From: an uncultured Collinsella sp.
Lineage (GTDB): Bacteria > Actinomycetota > Coriobacteriia > Coriobacteriales > Coriobacteriaceae
Assembly (NCBI GenBank): GCA_900540845.1
Contig: UQHS01000002.1
Location: 62,001-126,000, forward strand
Direction of reading: 5' to 3'
DNA: 64,000 nucleotides
Shown here: piece after piece, positions 33,444 through 42,913 of the stretch
Layout of the letters: each line of letters opens with the position of its first letter
Numbering within the stretch: the stretch's first letter is position 1
The notes under the pieces: generated by a model
What the model was told of the DNA's origin: nothing
What the model saw: only the letters and a program-made list of their open reading frames with translations
Databases searched by the model: none
Made by a program: the position numbers and the translations under genes

Positions 33444-34082
33444 ATGACGCGCAAGATCACCAAACGGCAGCAGCAGATCTACGACTTCATTCGTTCATAT
33501 CAAAATGAGAAGGGCTATCCGCCGAGCGTCCGCGAGATGGCGGCTGCGGTGGGCCTGTCCTCCCCTTCGACGGTACATGCCCATCTCAATGCCCTTGAGG
33601 AGCTTGGACTTATCAAGCGCGACGCCACTAAGCCGCGCGCCCTCGAGGTGTTCAATTCCGACGGCACATCTACGAAGCTCGGCCAGGTGCAACCCGCCTC
33701 GACGCGCGGTTCCGTCTCCTTGCCGCTTGTCGGCCGCGTCGCGGCCGGTATGCCAATCCTCGCTGAGCAAAATATCGAGGACACGTTTACGATTCCCACC
33801 GAGATCGCAACGGATTCAAGCTCATTCATCCTCGAGGTGCACGGTGACTCGATGATCAACATCGGCATCTTCAATGGCGACTACATCATCGTGCGCGAAC
33901 AGAAGAGCGCCATGAACGGCGAAGTGGTCGTGGCCATGATTGATGGGTCGGCGACCGTCAAAACGTTCTACAAGGAGCGAGGGCGCGTGCGCCTGCAACC
34001 GGAGAACGACGCAATGGAGCCCATCTACGCCGACAATCCGGTCATCCTCGGCAAGGTCGTTGCATTGATGCGGCGGATGTAG
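33444..34082 (+). CDS. lexA: LexA repressor
   Basis: SOS repressor that cleaves itself when RecA filaments form. The 212 residues have an N-terminal winged helix (about 1-65), the Ala101-Gly102 cleavage site in RVAAGMPI, and the serine-lysine pair Ser136 (HGDSM) and Lys173 (SATVKTF). The ATG at 33444 is preceded by GAGGAGAA. An in-frame extension upstream passes through the LexA boxes and is not credible. It is divergent from the LysM gene and convergent with hflX. The two boxes upstream indicate autoregulation. Confidence 0.97.
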   Translation: MTRKITKRQQQIYDFIRSYQNEKGYPPSVREMAAAVGLSSPSTVHAHLNALEELGLIKRDATKPRALEVFNSDGTSTKLGQVQPASTRGSVSLPLVGRVAAGMPILAEQNIEDTFTIPTEIATDSSSFILEVHGDSMINIGIFNGDYIIVREQKSAMNGEVVVAMIDGSATVKTFYKERGRVRLQPENDAMEPIYADNPVILGKVVALMRRM

Positions 34083-34099
34083 CGTCTCGTGCGCTCGGC

Positions 34100-35395
34100 C
34101 TAGCACTCCTGCACGATGTAGCGCGACAAGATAGAGGCGATATGCGGGGGCACTTTGCATGCCATCGCGACGCTGTCATCAAGGAACGACTCGGAGACGA
34201 CCATTCCCTGATTGCGGATTGCGGCCAGTAGTGCCCCTTCTTTATAGGGTATGCGGCATGACAAAATCTGATCTTGTGCGGCTGCCTCGCGCGCGATGCG
34301 AGCTTGCAAGACGTCAAGCCCCTCGCCTGTCAGTGCCGAGAACATGACGATATCGGGATTGCGCCGCTTGAGAGATGCGACGCAATCGGAGTCGAGCAAG
34401 TCGATCTTGTTGTAGACGGTCAGCGCGGGGCGGTCTCCGGCTCCAACGTCAAGAAGCACGTGCTCCACAGCGTCGAGTTGGCGCAAGTGGTCCTCGTCAG
34501 AGCAATCCACGACTTTGAGCACAAGGTCGGCGTCCCTAACTTCGGATAGGGTCGATTTAAAGGCCTCGACAAGCCCATGGGGCAACTTTTGAATGAATCC
34601 GACGGTGTCTGTGAGCGTCACGCGCCTGCCGCCGGGCAGTTCGTAAGCGCGGGTGGTGGGGTCGAGCGTGGCGAACAGCTTGTTTTGGGCGAGCACGTCA
34701 GAGCCGGTAAGCCGGTTTAACAGTGTGGACTTTCCAGCGTTGGTGTAGCCGGCAAGCGCGATGCGAAACGCCGGGGACGATGCGCGAAGCTTCGATTGCA
34801 CGTCACGACGCTTATCGAGCTCCTTGAGCTCACGGCGCAGGACGGCAATGCGATTGCGAATAATGCGACGGTCGACCTCCAGCTGGCTTTCGCCTTGGCC
34901 AAACCTACTGCCGATGCCTCCTCGCGTCTGCTCTTTGGCAAGGTGGCTCCACATGCCGCGAAGGCGCGGAAGCAGATACTGCAGCTGCGCCAACTGAACT
35001 TGCAGGCGACCTTCACGCGTGTTGGCATGCAAGCCGAAGATATCGAGGATCAGCGCCGTTCGGTCGATGATCTTGATGGGCTCTCCCAAACGGCGCTCGA
35101 GATAGGCCTGCTGTGAGGGGGACAGATCGTCATCGAAGATAACAACGTCTGCATTAAGGCGTGAGACGTAGCCTTGCAGTTCCTCGACCTTTCCCGACCC
35201 GATATACGACTTGGGGATGGGCCGGTCAAGTCGCTGCGTCAAGCGAGCAACAACCTGCGCTCCAGCTGTATCGGCAAGTCGCTCGAGCTCGTCAAGCGAA
35301 CGCTGTATGGGCCACGTTGAATCTCTCGTGTCGACGCCAATGAGGATGGCACGTTCCGGCACCGGAGCGGTTTCAATCGGCTTGAATCGACTCAT
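34100..35395 (-). CDS. hflX: Ribosome-associated GTPase HflX
   Basis: Splits and rescues stalled or heat-stressed 70S ribosomes. The 431 residues comprise the HflX N-terminal domain (IGSGKVEEL, DDDLSPSQQ), a coiled linker with KEQTRGGIGSRFGQGESQLEVDRR (first part KEQTRGGIGSRFGQGE), the G domain with GYTNAGKST, DTVGFI and NKID, and a short C-terminal domain. The start overlaps the miaA stop as ATGA, and miaB-miaA-hflX form a coupled set. Confidence 0.96.
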   Translation of the reverse strand: MSRFKPIETAPVPERAILIGVDTRDSTWPIQRSLDELERLADTAGAQVVARLTQRLDRPIPKSYIGSGKVEELQGYVSRLNADVVIFDDDLSPSQQAYLERRLGEPIKIIDRTALILDIFGLHANTREGRLQVQLAQLQYLLPRLRGMWSHLAKEQTRGGIGSRFGQGESQLEVDRRIIRNRIAVLRRELKELDKRRDVQSKLRASSPAFRIALAGYTNAGKSTLLNRLTGSDVLAQNKLFATLDPTTRAYELPGGRRVTLTDTVGFIQKLPHGLVEAFKSTLSEVRDADLVLKVVDCSDEDHLRQLDAVEHVLLDVGAGDRPALTVYNKIDLLDSDCVASLKRRNPDIVMFSALTGEGLDVLQARIAREAAAQDQILSCRIPYKEGALLAAIRNQGMVVSESFLDDSVAMACKVPPHIASILSRYIVQEC

Positions 35396-36312
35396 GGGCG
35401 CTCCAGATATGACAGGACATGCTCTACCGCATCATCAATCGTCATGGAGTCCATGTCGATCCATTGGGTGCGAGCATCGTGGCGGCACCAGGCGAGCTGC
35501 CGTTTAGCGTACCGGCGAGAACGCTGCTTGATGAGGGCGACCGCTTCGTCCAACGATAGGGCGCCATCGAAATAATCAATGAGTTCTTTGTATCCAATGG
35601 CCTGCATGGAGGTGAGCGCTTCTCGAAGACCGGCGTCTAGAAGACCGCGCACCTCATCCAGCAACCCTTGTTCCATCATGATGTCGACGCGATCGTCGAT
35701 GCGTTGATACAGTCGGGCACGGTCCATGGTGAGTGCAAAGGTCACGTGATCATATACGGGCACGGGAGTTGAGAAGCCCGCAGCCTGGTCGGCATACGAG
35801 ACTCCTTCATCGTACATCTCAAGTGCGCGAATGACGCGTTTGACATTGTGGGGATGAACGACCTGAGCACTCGCGGGATCGCGCTGCTTGAGCATCTCGT
35901 AGAGCGCCTGCGGGCCCTCCGCCTCAAGGATGCTCTGATAGGCGCGGCGCCTGTCGTCATCGACGACGCCCTTGGGGAATCGCATGTCATCAAGGGCGGC
36001 GCGAAGATAGAGCCCCGTACCACCGCAGAGAATGGGAACCTTACCAAGGGCGAGCAAGCGATTGATCTCGATGCGAGCGTCGCGCTGGTAGCGCGCCGCC
36101 GAATACGGCTCACGAGGGTCCGCCACATCGACAAGAAGGAGGGGCACGAGACGCTCGGATACCGGCGTTTTGGCAGTTCCGATATTCATGCCTCGATAGA
36201 CCTGCATCGAATCGGCGGAGATGACGGGGGCATCCAGACGGCGCGCAAGCCTATCGGCAAACGCGCTCTTCCCTATCGCCGTGGGCCCTGTGATGGCAAC
36301 TACGCGATTCAT
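35392..36312 (-). CDS. miaA: tRNA dimethylallyltransferase
   Basis: Adds the isopentenyl group (from DMAPP, the IspH product) to A37 of tRNAs reading UNN codons. The 306 residues carry the P-loop GPTAIGKS at 9-16, the DSMQVYRGM motif, VDVADPREPYSAA, and FALTMDRARLY. The ATG at 36312 overlaps the miaB stop. MiaB then modifies its product to ms2i6A, and the two genes are adjacent here. Confidence 0.96.
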   Translation of the reverse strand: MNRVVAITGPTAIGKSAFADRLARRLDAPVISADSMQVYRGMNIGTAKTPVSERLVPLLLVDVADPREPYSAARYQRDARIEINRLLALGKVPILCGGTGLYLRAALDDMRFPKGVVDDDRRRAYQSILEAEGPQALYEMLKQRDPASAQVVHPHNVKRVIRALEMYDEGVSYADQAAGFSTPVPVYDHVTFALTMDRARLYQRIDDRVDIMMEQGLLDEVRGLLDAGLREALTSMQAIGYKELIDYFDGALSLDEAVALIKQRSRRYAKRQLAWCRHDARTQWIDMDSMTIDDAVEHVLSYLERP

Positions 36313-37670
36313 CGCGGGGCGCCCACCGATTCGCCCGAGAGATACCACGTGCGTGCGGCATCTACATGCACATCGAGTATCTTTCCAACAAGGTCGCAGG
36401 CGTCGAAGCCCTCAGGGACGGGACAATGAACCGTCTGGTTCCATGGGCTCTTACCCTGAAGGACCTGAGCGTTTTTCTTAGATGTCCCTTCGATGAGCAT
36501 GGGGACGACCGACCCAAGCGATCCCTGGTTGTAATCGTATGCCGTCTGCTCGACATGGGAGACCAAGCGGTCGAATCGAGCCTGAATGATCTCGCGTGGC
36601 GTGGGATCATCGATGGTCGCAGCGGGAGTACCCGCGCGCTTTGAGTAGATGAAGGTGAATGCCTGGGCAAAGCGGGCCTCGTCAACCAAGGTGACCGTCT
36701 GCTCGAAATCCTCTTCCGTCTCGCCAGGGAAACCGACGATGATATCGGTGGTCAAGGCGATATCGGGAATGCGATCGCGCACCCGCTCAACGAGATCGAG
36801 ATACTGCTCACGCGTATATTTCCTGTTCATGAGCTTGAGGATGCGTGAAGAGCCGGACTGCACAGCCAAATGCAGCTGCGGCATGACGGCAGGAACCTCG
36901 GCCATGGCGTCGATGGTCGCGGGAAGCAGGTCCTTTGGATGCGACGACGTGAAGTAAATTCGCTCGATGCCCGTGTCGCCGACGCGGCGAAGCAACTCGG
37001 CAAAACGAGGGTCGGCATGGGCGTCACGACCATATGAATTGACGTTTTGACCAAGCAGCGTAACGGAGCGCACGCCCTGTCTCACAAGGCCGGTGACCTC
37101 GTCGACAATCTCGTCCATAGGACGGCTCTTCTCACGCCCCCGTACATACGGGACAATGCAGTAGCTGCAAAAGTTATTGCATCCCGTCATGATGGGAACC
37201 CAGGCGTGATAAGCGGTCTCGCGATGCCACGGCATGTCGGTGGCCGAACCAGAGTCGATCTCCTCGACGCGGATATGACGACTGCCGTCGACAAAGGCAT
37301 CTGCCAAGAGCTCGCCGACATGCGCGATGGAATGAGTGCCAAAGATCACATCGACATTATCGAGGTTGGTGAGCAGGCCCTCGCCGTCGCGCTGCGCGAT
37401 GCAGCCACCAACAGCGACGACACGGTGCCCGGAAGGCGGAGCGGGAAGGCTCTTGCACGACGAGCACTGCCCGTACAGGCGGGTGTCTGCAGCTTCGCGC
37501 ACGCAGCACGTCATAAAGATGACGATATCGGCGTCTTCGGGCGATTGCGCCTGAAGACATCCGAGCGAATCGAGCAAGCCGCTCACGCGCTCGGAATCGT
37601 GAAGGTTCATCTGGCAGCCGAAGGTACGGATGAAGTACGTCTTACCGGCGAGAATGGAGATATCAGTCAT
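36309..37670 (-). CDS. miaB: tRNA-2-methylthio-N6-dimethylallyladenosine synthase
   Basis: Radical-SAM methylthiotransferase that acts on the i6A37 made by MiaA. The 453 residues have the N-terminal UPF0004 domain (TFGCQMN, then GCIAQRDG), the radical-SAM motif CNNFCSYC, and a C-terminal TRAM domain. The ATG at 37670 overlaps the spoVS stop as ATGA; a TTG two codons upstream is possible. A paralogue, RimO, is encoded at 44.1 kb. Confidence 0.96.
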   Translation of the reverse strand: MTDISILAGKTYFIRTFGCQMNLHDSERVSGLLDSLGCLQAQSPEDADIVIFMTCCVREAADTRLYGQCSSCKSLPAPPSGHRVVAVGGCIAQRDGEGLLTNLDNVDVIFGTHSIAHVGELLADAFVDGSRHIRVEEIDSGSATDMPWHRETAYHAWVPIMTGCNNFCSYCIVPYVRGREKSRPMDEIVDEVTGLVRQGVRSVTLLGQNVNSYGRDAHADPRFAELLRRVGDTGIERIYFTSSHPKDLLPATIDAMAEVPAVMPQLHLAVQSGSSRILKLMNRKYTREQYLDLVERVRDRIPDIALTTDIIVGFPGETEEDFEQTVTLVDEARFAQAFTFIYSKRAGTPAATIDDPTPREIIQARFDRLVSHVEQTAYDYNQGSLGSVVPMLIEGTSKKNAQVLQGKSPWNQTVHCPVPEGFDACDLVGKILDVHVDAARTWYLSGESVGAPR

Positions 37671-37990
37671 GAGCAAACCTGCTTGCAGTTATCGGTGAAG
37701 TCGACAAGGTCGGCGTTTGCGGCGGTGATGTGGTGAACGTAGACGGAGAGACGTATCGCCGTACGCGACTCGCCGTCGATGAGGATATCAGAGAAGACGG
37801 GGGCACAGGAGATGTCAAAACCTGAGGGAATGAGGAACCCGCGGGCAATAGCCATGGCCTTAATGGCTTGATTGACGGCGCCGGCGCCAACACATTGCAT
37901 GTTGACCGGCACACCGTCCTTCACCATGCCGGCGATGGCTCCGGCAACCGAGGCGGGTGACGACTTACTCGAGACCTTTAGGAATTCCAT
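37667..37990 (-). CDS. spoVS: SpoVS-family protein
   Basis: Small nucleic-acid-binding protein of the Alba-like SpoVS family; in Bacillus it is needed for late sporulation and is also found in non-sporulating bacteria. The 107 residues match the family core, beginning EFLKVSSKSSPASVAGAIAG. This one has a C-terminal tail (about 85-107) beyond the 86-residue Bacillus protein. It lies before miaB and after rny and the GHKL gene, matching B. subtilis rny-ymdB-spoVS-miaB. Its job in this presumably non-sporulating organism is unknown. Confidence 0.93.
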   Translation of the reverse strand: MEFLKVSSKSSPASVAGAIAGMVKDGVPVNMQCVGAGAVNQAIKAMAIARGFLIPSGFDISCAPVFSDILIDGESRTAIRLSVYVHHITAANADLVDFTDNCKQVCS

Positions 37991-38073
37991 GAACGTTTCT
38001 CCAGCGTATAAAGTACATTTATGCAGCTAAATGGTTACGATAGCGCAAGCTGATACGGCGGGCAAGCGCGCTG

Positions 38074-39159
38074 TCAGGTTTCATCCTTGCCGATGTCGAA
38101 CGTGACGGTGATCTTGTCGCGCGTGACCCTAATTGTGGGATCGCGCATGAGCGTGAGGTAGTAGCGTGAGGCGAGATCGGAAAACTCCCGCTCGAGCGAG
38201 CGCGAGAAAGCGGCGAGGTCTTCCTGTGCGATCTTGAGGCCACGTCTGTCGCGCGAGAGATCGAACTCGGCGGGAGCGGTCGGCGTGCTCTTCTCGCGCA
38301 GCAGCCGCGAGGCGACGCTGCGAAGCGGGGTGATCGTGCCTGCCAAAATGCGATGAGCGGTTCGCTCGGAGATCTCGATGCCCAGGGTCGCGGCGATTCT
38401 CATGAAATCTTGGGCGTCTGCGGCGCAGGCGAGGCGATCGACCACGGGAAGCTGATCCTCGGAATCTATGAACAGCAATTTCGTGGCATCAACGGTGCGT
38501 GCGGACCGCGCAAAGAGGGTCGCGGCGATTTCGGTGGGGCTGCCGAGGTACACGTCGCAGCCGTGCAACTCCTCACAGGCAAACTCGCACGCGCAACGCG
38601 CGATATTATGGGGCCCCTTGACACAGACAAGGGCCCCGTCGTCGTCTTTGGACGTCTGAGGCCAACTCGACTGATCAGCGCGCTCGGACAACTCGCTCGT
38701 ATCAACGACGACGCGAAAAGACGAGCCCAGGCCAGCCCCAGATGTGACGACCTCGGACGTGGTCGTGTTTTGGCGAATGGAGAACAGCGCCATGCCGCGG
38801 CCGTGAACGCCCCAGCGGTCCATCTTCATCGATTCGAGCTTTGAGGTGACGCGCGCGTCGAAGATGCGCTCCTGCATGTCCTGTGGAACACCGGCGCCGT
38901 CATCGAGGAAAAGGAGGGTGCGTACACCCTCCTCCTTATACGTGGCGACATAGATGTTCTGGGCGCCCGCGTCGCGCGCGTTGCGGAGCATCTCGACAAC
39001 GATGTCCTCGACATGCTGGATATCGTGCTTTGCCTGGCGGCGCTCGGCCTCAGATACGCGAAGGCGCACAAATCCGCTACCGAGGTTTTCCTCAACGCGT
39101 AGGTTGCCCTCACCCGACATTGAGGCGATGAACGAGATCAGGTCGTTGCCGTCTGTCAT
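38074..39159 (-). CDS. Uncharacterised GHKL-fold ATPase
   Basis: The 361 residues begin with an ATPase of the GHKL group (Hsp90/MutL/histidine kinase). N box: Glu56 and Asn60 in EMLRNARDAGA. G1: DDGAGVP at 86-92. ATP lid and G2: GVHGRGMALFSI at 117-128. Residues 165-361 match no family I recognise. A charged helix-rich end follows, with LSRDRRGLKIAQED near 301-314. There is no membrane segment and no histidine-kinase H box. The gene starts six bases after the rny stop and shares its transcript. It sits where Bacillus has ymdB between rny and spoVS. A role with RNase Y or chromosome maintenance is inference only. Confidence 0.8.
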   Translation of the reverse strand: MTDGNDLISFIASMSGEGNLRVEENLGSGFVRLRVSEAERRQAKHDIQHVEDIVVEMLRNARDAGAQNIYVATYKEEGVRTLLFLDDGAGVPQDMQERIFDARVTSKLESMKMDRWGVHGRGMALFSIRQNTTTSEVVTSGAGLGSSFRVVVDTSELSERADQSSWPQTSKDDDGALVCVKGPHNIARCACEFACEELHGCDVYLGSPTEIAATLFARSARTVDATKLLFIDSEDQLPVVDRLACAADAQDFMRIAATLGIEISERTAHRILAGTITPLRSVASRLLREKSTPTAPAEFDLSRDRRGLKIAQEDLAAFSRSLEREFSDLASRYYLTLMRDPTIRVTRDKITVTFDIGKDET

Positions 39160-39165
39160 GACAAA

Positions 39166-40725
39166 CTACTTTGCGATATCGACGGCGCGGCTCTCGCGAA
39201 TGACGACGACCCGAACCTGGCCGGGGTACTCCATCTCCTCTTCGATCTGCTGGGCGATGTCGTGAGCCAGGACCGTGGATTCAGCGTCGGAGATCTTGTC
39301 GGGCTGAACCATGACGTGCACCTCACGACCGGCCTGCATGGCATAGGTGCGCTCGACGCCCTCGTGCGAGTTGGCGATTTCCTCGAGCTTCTCGAGACGC
39401 TTGATGTAGTTCTCAGCAGACTCGCGGCGAGCGCCGGGACGAGAAGCGGAAATGGCATCGCCGGCCTGGACGAGAACATCAAGGACGGTGTTCGGGTCGG
39501 AGTCGCCGTGATGCGCCTCGATGGCGTGAACGATGGCGGGCTTCTCACCGTAACGGCGGGCGAGCTCCGCGCCGATAACGGCATGCGGACCCTCGACCTC
39601 GTGATCGATGGCCTTGCCAAGGTCGTGCAGCAGGCCCGCGCGCTTTGCGGTCAAAACGTCGATGCCGAGCTCGGCGGCCATGATGGCGCACAGGTCGGCG
39701 ACCTCAAGGGAGTGACGAAGAACATTCTGGCCAAAGGACGTGCGGTAGCGCAGGGCACCAAGCGTCTTGACGATCTCGGGATGAAGGTCGTGGATGCCCA
39801 TGTCGAACGCCGCCTGCTCGCCCGCTTCGCGCACGCGCTGCTGAACGAGATCGGAGGCCTTCTGGTGCATCTCCTCGATGCGCGCCGGGTGAATGCGGCC
39901 GTCGGCGATGAGGTTCTCGAGGGCGACGCGGGCGGTCTCGCGACGGACCGGGTCGAAGCTGGAGAGAACGACGGTCTCGGGCGTGTCGTCGATGACGAGG
40001 TTGACGCCAGACACCTGCTCGAAGGTGCGGATGTTGCGGCCTTCACGACCGATGATGCGGCCCTTGAGGTCATCGGAAGGGATATGGACGGACGTCACCG
40101 TGACCTCAGCGGTGTGATCGGAGGCGCAGCGCTGAATGGCCAGAGAGATGATCTCCTGGGCGGTCTTGTGGCACTCGGCCTTCACCTTCTGCTCGGACTC
40201 GCGGATGATCGTGGCGGCCTCATGGGTCACGTCCCCGCGAACCTTGTCGAGGAGCTCGGCATGGGCGTCGTCACGCGTGAGCTCGGAAATGCGCTCGAGC
40301 TCAGAGGTCTGACGAGCGTAGAGCTCATCGAGTTCGCGCGTTCGCTTGTCGAGCTGACCCTGCTGGCTTGAAAGCTGGTGCTCGCGCTTGTCGAGAGCGT
40401 CATTGCGGCGGTCGAGGGATTCCTCGCGCTGCATGACACGGTTCTCCAGAACGCGAATCTCCTTTTTGCGCTGGGCCTCCTCGGCCTCAGCAGCCTGCTT
40501 GCTCTGGATGATCTCTTCCTTGGCCTCGAGCAAGGCCTCCTTTTTTAGCGTCTCGGCCGTACGCTTTGCGTCTGCAACGACCTGCTCCGCCTCGCTATGG
40601 GCGGACTGCAGCTTAGACTCGGCCTCGCGAATGCTGCCATTTTTGGCGTTGCGCATGACCAGGAAGGCCACGACGGCACCAAGTGCCAGGCAGACGGCAC
40701 CGACGAGAATGGACTCAACGGGCAT
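39166..40725 (-). CDS. rny: Ribonuclease Y
   Basis: Membrane-anchored endoribonuclease that starts mRNA decay. The 519 residues have one N-terminal membrane helix (about 5-23), a long coiled coil (about 30-190), a KH domain (about 210-270 with [15 protein letters not shown]), and an HD domain with the HDLGKAIDH motif. The ATG at 40725 is preceded by AAGGAGTA. Its promoter overlaps the recX stop, leaving a 5' leader of about 150 nt. It is the first gene of rny-GHKL. Confidence 0.97.
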   Translation of the reverse strand: MPVESILVGAVCLALGAVVAFLVMRNAKNGSIREAESKLQSAHSEAEQVVADAKRTAETLKKEALLEAKEEIIQSKQAAEAEEAQRKKEIRVLENRVMQREESLDRRNDALDKREHQLSSQQGQLDKRTRELDELYARQTSELERISELTRDDAHAELLDKVRGDVTHEAATIIRESEQKVKAECHKTAQEIISLAIQRCASDHTAEVTVTSVHIPSDDLKGRIIGREGRNIRTFEQVSGVNLVIDDTPETVVLSSFDPVRRETARVALENLIADGRIHPARIEEMHQKASDLVQQRVREAGEQAAFDMGIHDLHPEIVKTLGALRYRTSFGQNVLRHSLEVADLCAIMAAELGIDVLTAKRAGLLHDLGKAIDHEVEGPHAVIGAELARRYGEKPAIVHAIEAHHGDSDPNTVLDVLVQAGDAISASRPGARRESAENYIKRLEKLEEIANSHEGVERTYAMQAGREVHVMVQPDKISDAESTVLAHDIAQQIEEEMEYPGQVRVVVIRESRAVDIAK

Positions 40726-40891
40726 GGATACTCCTTCAAGTGGTTAGAGTGCATGAGAAACCACCACCGCAAGCGTGTGGCGGGACATTTGCCGGGTATG
40801 GTCCACCGAAGGGATACGAAATCGTGCCGATAGGAAATATCGTCAATCTCATCACCAAGGATGAGCGCATAACAAACAAATGACGTTTTCC

Positions 40892-40920
40892 ATCCTACGT
40901 TGAAGCAGGGGATTTGTCAA
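40892..40920 (-). promoter_or_regulatory. Promoter of rny
   Basis: TTGACA (40915-40920) and TAGGAT (40892-40897) with a 17-bp spacer on the minus strand. The -35 box overlaps the recX stop codon. Confidence 0.65.
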
Positions 40921-41597
40921 AACGTCACATCGTCGGTATCGGAAAGTCTCATGCGAACCGCCTCTTTGGCGACGGAATACGAAAACCCCTTGTTCAAAAG
41001 CTTGTGAATGAGCTTTTCATACGGCTTGACAGTGGGGATGGAGACGCGCTCGATCACTTCTAATGCACGTTGCACGTCGTCATCGGCATCGAAGAATTCC
41101 TCGGGATACCCAGGCATGTCCTCCACGACGATGCCACGACGCTTGAGTTCGAGTTCGATCTTGCGTCTCCCCCACCCCCTGCGCTTCCGCTCGTCAATGA
41201 AATACCTGGCAAAACGGTCGTCGTTGAGGAAGCGGGCGTGTTGCGCACGGCTGATGACGGACTGAATCTCCTCGATTCGATATCCATACAGGGAAAGCTT
41301 GTCGGCAGCTTCCTGGGAGGCGTAATCCCTTCGGGACAGCATCTCAGTGAGCAACGAGAAGCAGCATCTCTCCTCGAGGGCGTGTATGGCATCGAATGCC
41401 TCGTCTTCGGGAAGGGGAAGCGAAATCGCATCGTTTTGTAACAGGCGCCCGACGCGAACGGGCACAACGATTTCCCGGCTTTTGCCGGAGTCCAAGATGC
41501 AGGACACTTCTGCCATCGGCTTTTTGTTTGAAAATGAGCTCGAGGCTCGCCCTCCTTGGGGAAACCGAACCTCGAGCTCGATCATGTGGGCACTCAT
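40917..41597 (-). CDS. recX: Regulatory protein RecX
   Basis: Binds RecA filaments and limits their activity. The 226 residues hold tandem three-helix repeats in the C-terminal part (about 75-226: ALEERCCFSLLTEMLSRRDYAS, first part ALEERCCFSLLTEML; then RARYFIDERKRRGWGRRKIELELKRRG, first part FIDERKRRGWGRRKIELEL). A divergent N-terminal extension of about 65 residues precedes them. The ATG at 41597 is chosen; a TTG at 41606 is possible. It lies 17 bases after recA and shares its SOS promoter. Confidence 0.92.
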   Translation of the reverse strand: MSAHMIELEVRFPQGGRASSSFSNKKPMAEVSCILDSGKSREIVVPVRVGRLLQNDAISLPLPEDEAFDAIHALEERCCFSLLTEMLSRRDYASQEAADKLSLYGYRIEEIQSVISRAQHARFLNDDRFARYFIDERKRRGWGRRKIELELKRRGIVVEDMPGYPEEFFDADDDVQRALEVIERVSIPTVKPYEKLIHKLLNKGFSYSVAKEAVRMRLSDTDDVTF

Positions 41598-41614
41598 GTG
41601 GCTCAAAACTCGCC

Positions 41615-42709
41615 TTACTCGGCGGCAACGTCCAAGGAAGGATCGACGATGGTGCCAACCGGCTCGTCGTCGAACTCAAGACCACAGGCGACGCGGACCT
41701 TGTGGTCGAGCTCGGCCATGAGATCGGGGTTCTTGCGCAGCGTGTCTTTTGCGGCTTCACGGCCCTGACCCAAGCGCTCGCCGTTGTAGGTGTACCAGGC
41801 GCCAGATTTAGTCGCAATGTTGTACTCGACCGCCATGTCCAACACGGAGCCCTCTTTGGAGATGCCGGTGCCGTACATGATGTCGAATTCGGCCGTCCTA
41901 AACGGCGCGGCGACCTTGTTCTTGACGACCTTGGCGCGTACGCGATTGCCGACGATGTCGTCTTTGATCTTGATGCTGTCGATGCGACGGATGTCGATAC
42001 GGACGGTGGAGAAGAACTTCAGCGCGCGACCGCCGGTTGTGGTCTCGGGGTTGCCGAACATGACGCCAATCTTCTCACGCAGCTGGTTGATGAAGATGCA
42101 CGTGGTATTTGACTTCGATAAAGAGCCGGCGAGCTTGCGCAGGGCCTGCGACATGAGTCTCGCCTGCAGACCGACTGTGGTGTCGCCGATCTCGCCCTCG
42201 ATTTCTGCACGGGGGACAAGGGCGGCGACCGAGTCGATGACGACGACGTCGATGGCTCCGGAACGGACGAGCATGTCGCAGATCTCGAGCGCCTGCTCGC
42301 CGGTATCCGGCTGGGAGATGAGGACCTCATCGATATCGACGCCGATGCGGGCGGCGTAGGTGGGGTCTAAAGCGTGCTCGGCGTCGATGAATGCGACGAC
42401 GCCGCCCATGGCCTGCGCCTCGGCGAGGATCTCCAGCGAAAGCGTGGTCTTGCCCGAAGACTCGGGGCCGTAGATCTCCACGATGCGGCCGCGCGGGACG
42501 CCACCGATGCCGAGGGCGGCATCGAGTGCGAGAGCGCCCGTGGGAATAGCCTCAATCTCGAGCTCAGGGCCGCCATCGCCATACCGCATGATGGAGCCGT
42601 CACCGAACTTCTTCTGAATTTCCGCCTTGGTGGCGGCGATCATCTTCTCGCGATCTTCGCCCGTGGTGCGCTCGTGAATGACGCGAGCCGGAGCGGTGCT
42701 CTTTGCCAT
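41615..42709 (-). CDS. recA: Recombinase RecA
   Basis: Strand-exchange ATPase and the co-protease that triggers LexA cleavage. The 364 residues carry Walker [10 protein letters not shown], the L1/L2 loops ([15 protein letters not shown]), and VVIDSVAAL. The ATG at 42709 is set by GGAGGAA; a longer frame upstream runs into the LexA box. The LexA-regulated promoter lies about 30 bp upstream. recX follows in the same transcript. Confidence 0.98.
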   Translation of the reverse strand: MAKSTAPARVIHERTTGEDREKMIAATKAEIQKKFGDGSIMRYGDGGPELEIEAIPTGALALDAALGIGGVPRGRIVEIYGPESSGKTTLSLEILAEAQAMGGVVAFIDAEHALDPTYAARIGVDIDEVLISQPDTGEQALEICDMLVRSGAIDVVVIDSVAALVPRAEIEGEIGDTTVGLQARLMSQALRKLAGSLSKSNTTCIFINQLREKIGVMFGNPETTTGGRALKFFSTVRIDIRRIDSIKIKDDIVGNRVRAKVVKNKVAAPFRTAEFDIMYGTGISKEGSVLDMAVEYNIATKSGAWYTYNGERLGQGREAAKDTLRKNPDLMAELDHKVRVACGLEFDDEPVGTIVDPSLDVAAE

Positions 42710-42737
42710 GATTCCTCCTTGGGGTTGTTCGACTGTG

Positions 42738-42766
42738 ATACTACGCGAACGGGTGTTCGTGGTCAA
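42738..42766 (-). promoter_or_regulatory. recA promoter with LexA box
   Basis: On the minus strand TTGACC (42761-42766) and TAGTAT (42738-42743) have a 17-bp spacer. The spacer contains GAAC-N4-GTTC at 42747-42758, and the plus-strand reading GAACGGGTGTTC is identical to box 1 of lexA. Confidence 0.85.
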
Positions 42767-42913
42767 TACCTTACCGATGAATCTACCCCATCAATTCCCG
42801 ATTCGCACCCGAGTATCCCCCGAGTCGTCGAACAAATCTCTTGCACTTGGCAAACAGTGGCAGCTCAAGTACGTCGGACAGATGACGTTGACGAAGAAAA
42901 GAAGACGAAAGAC

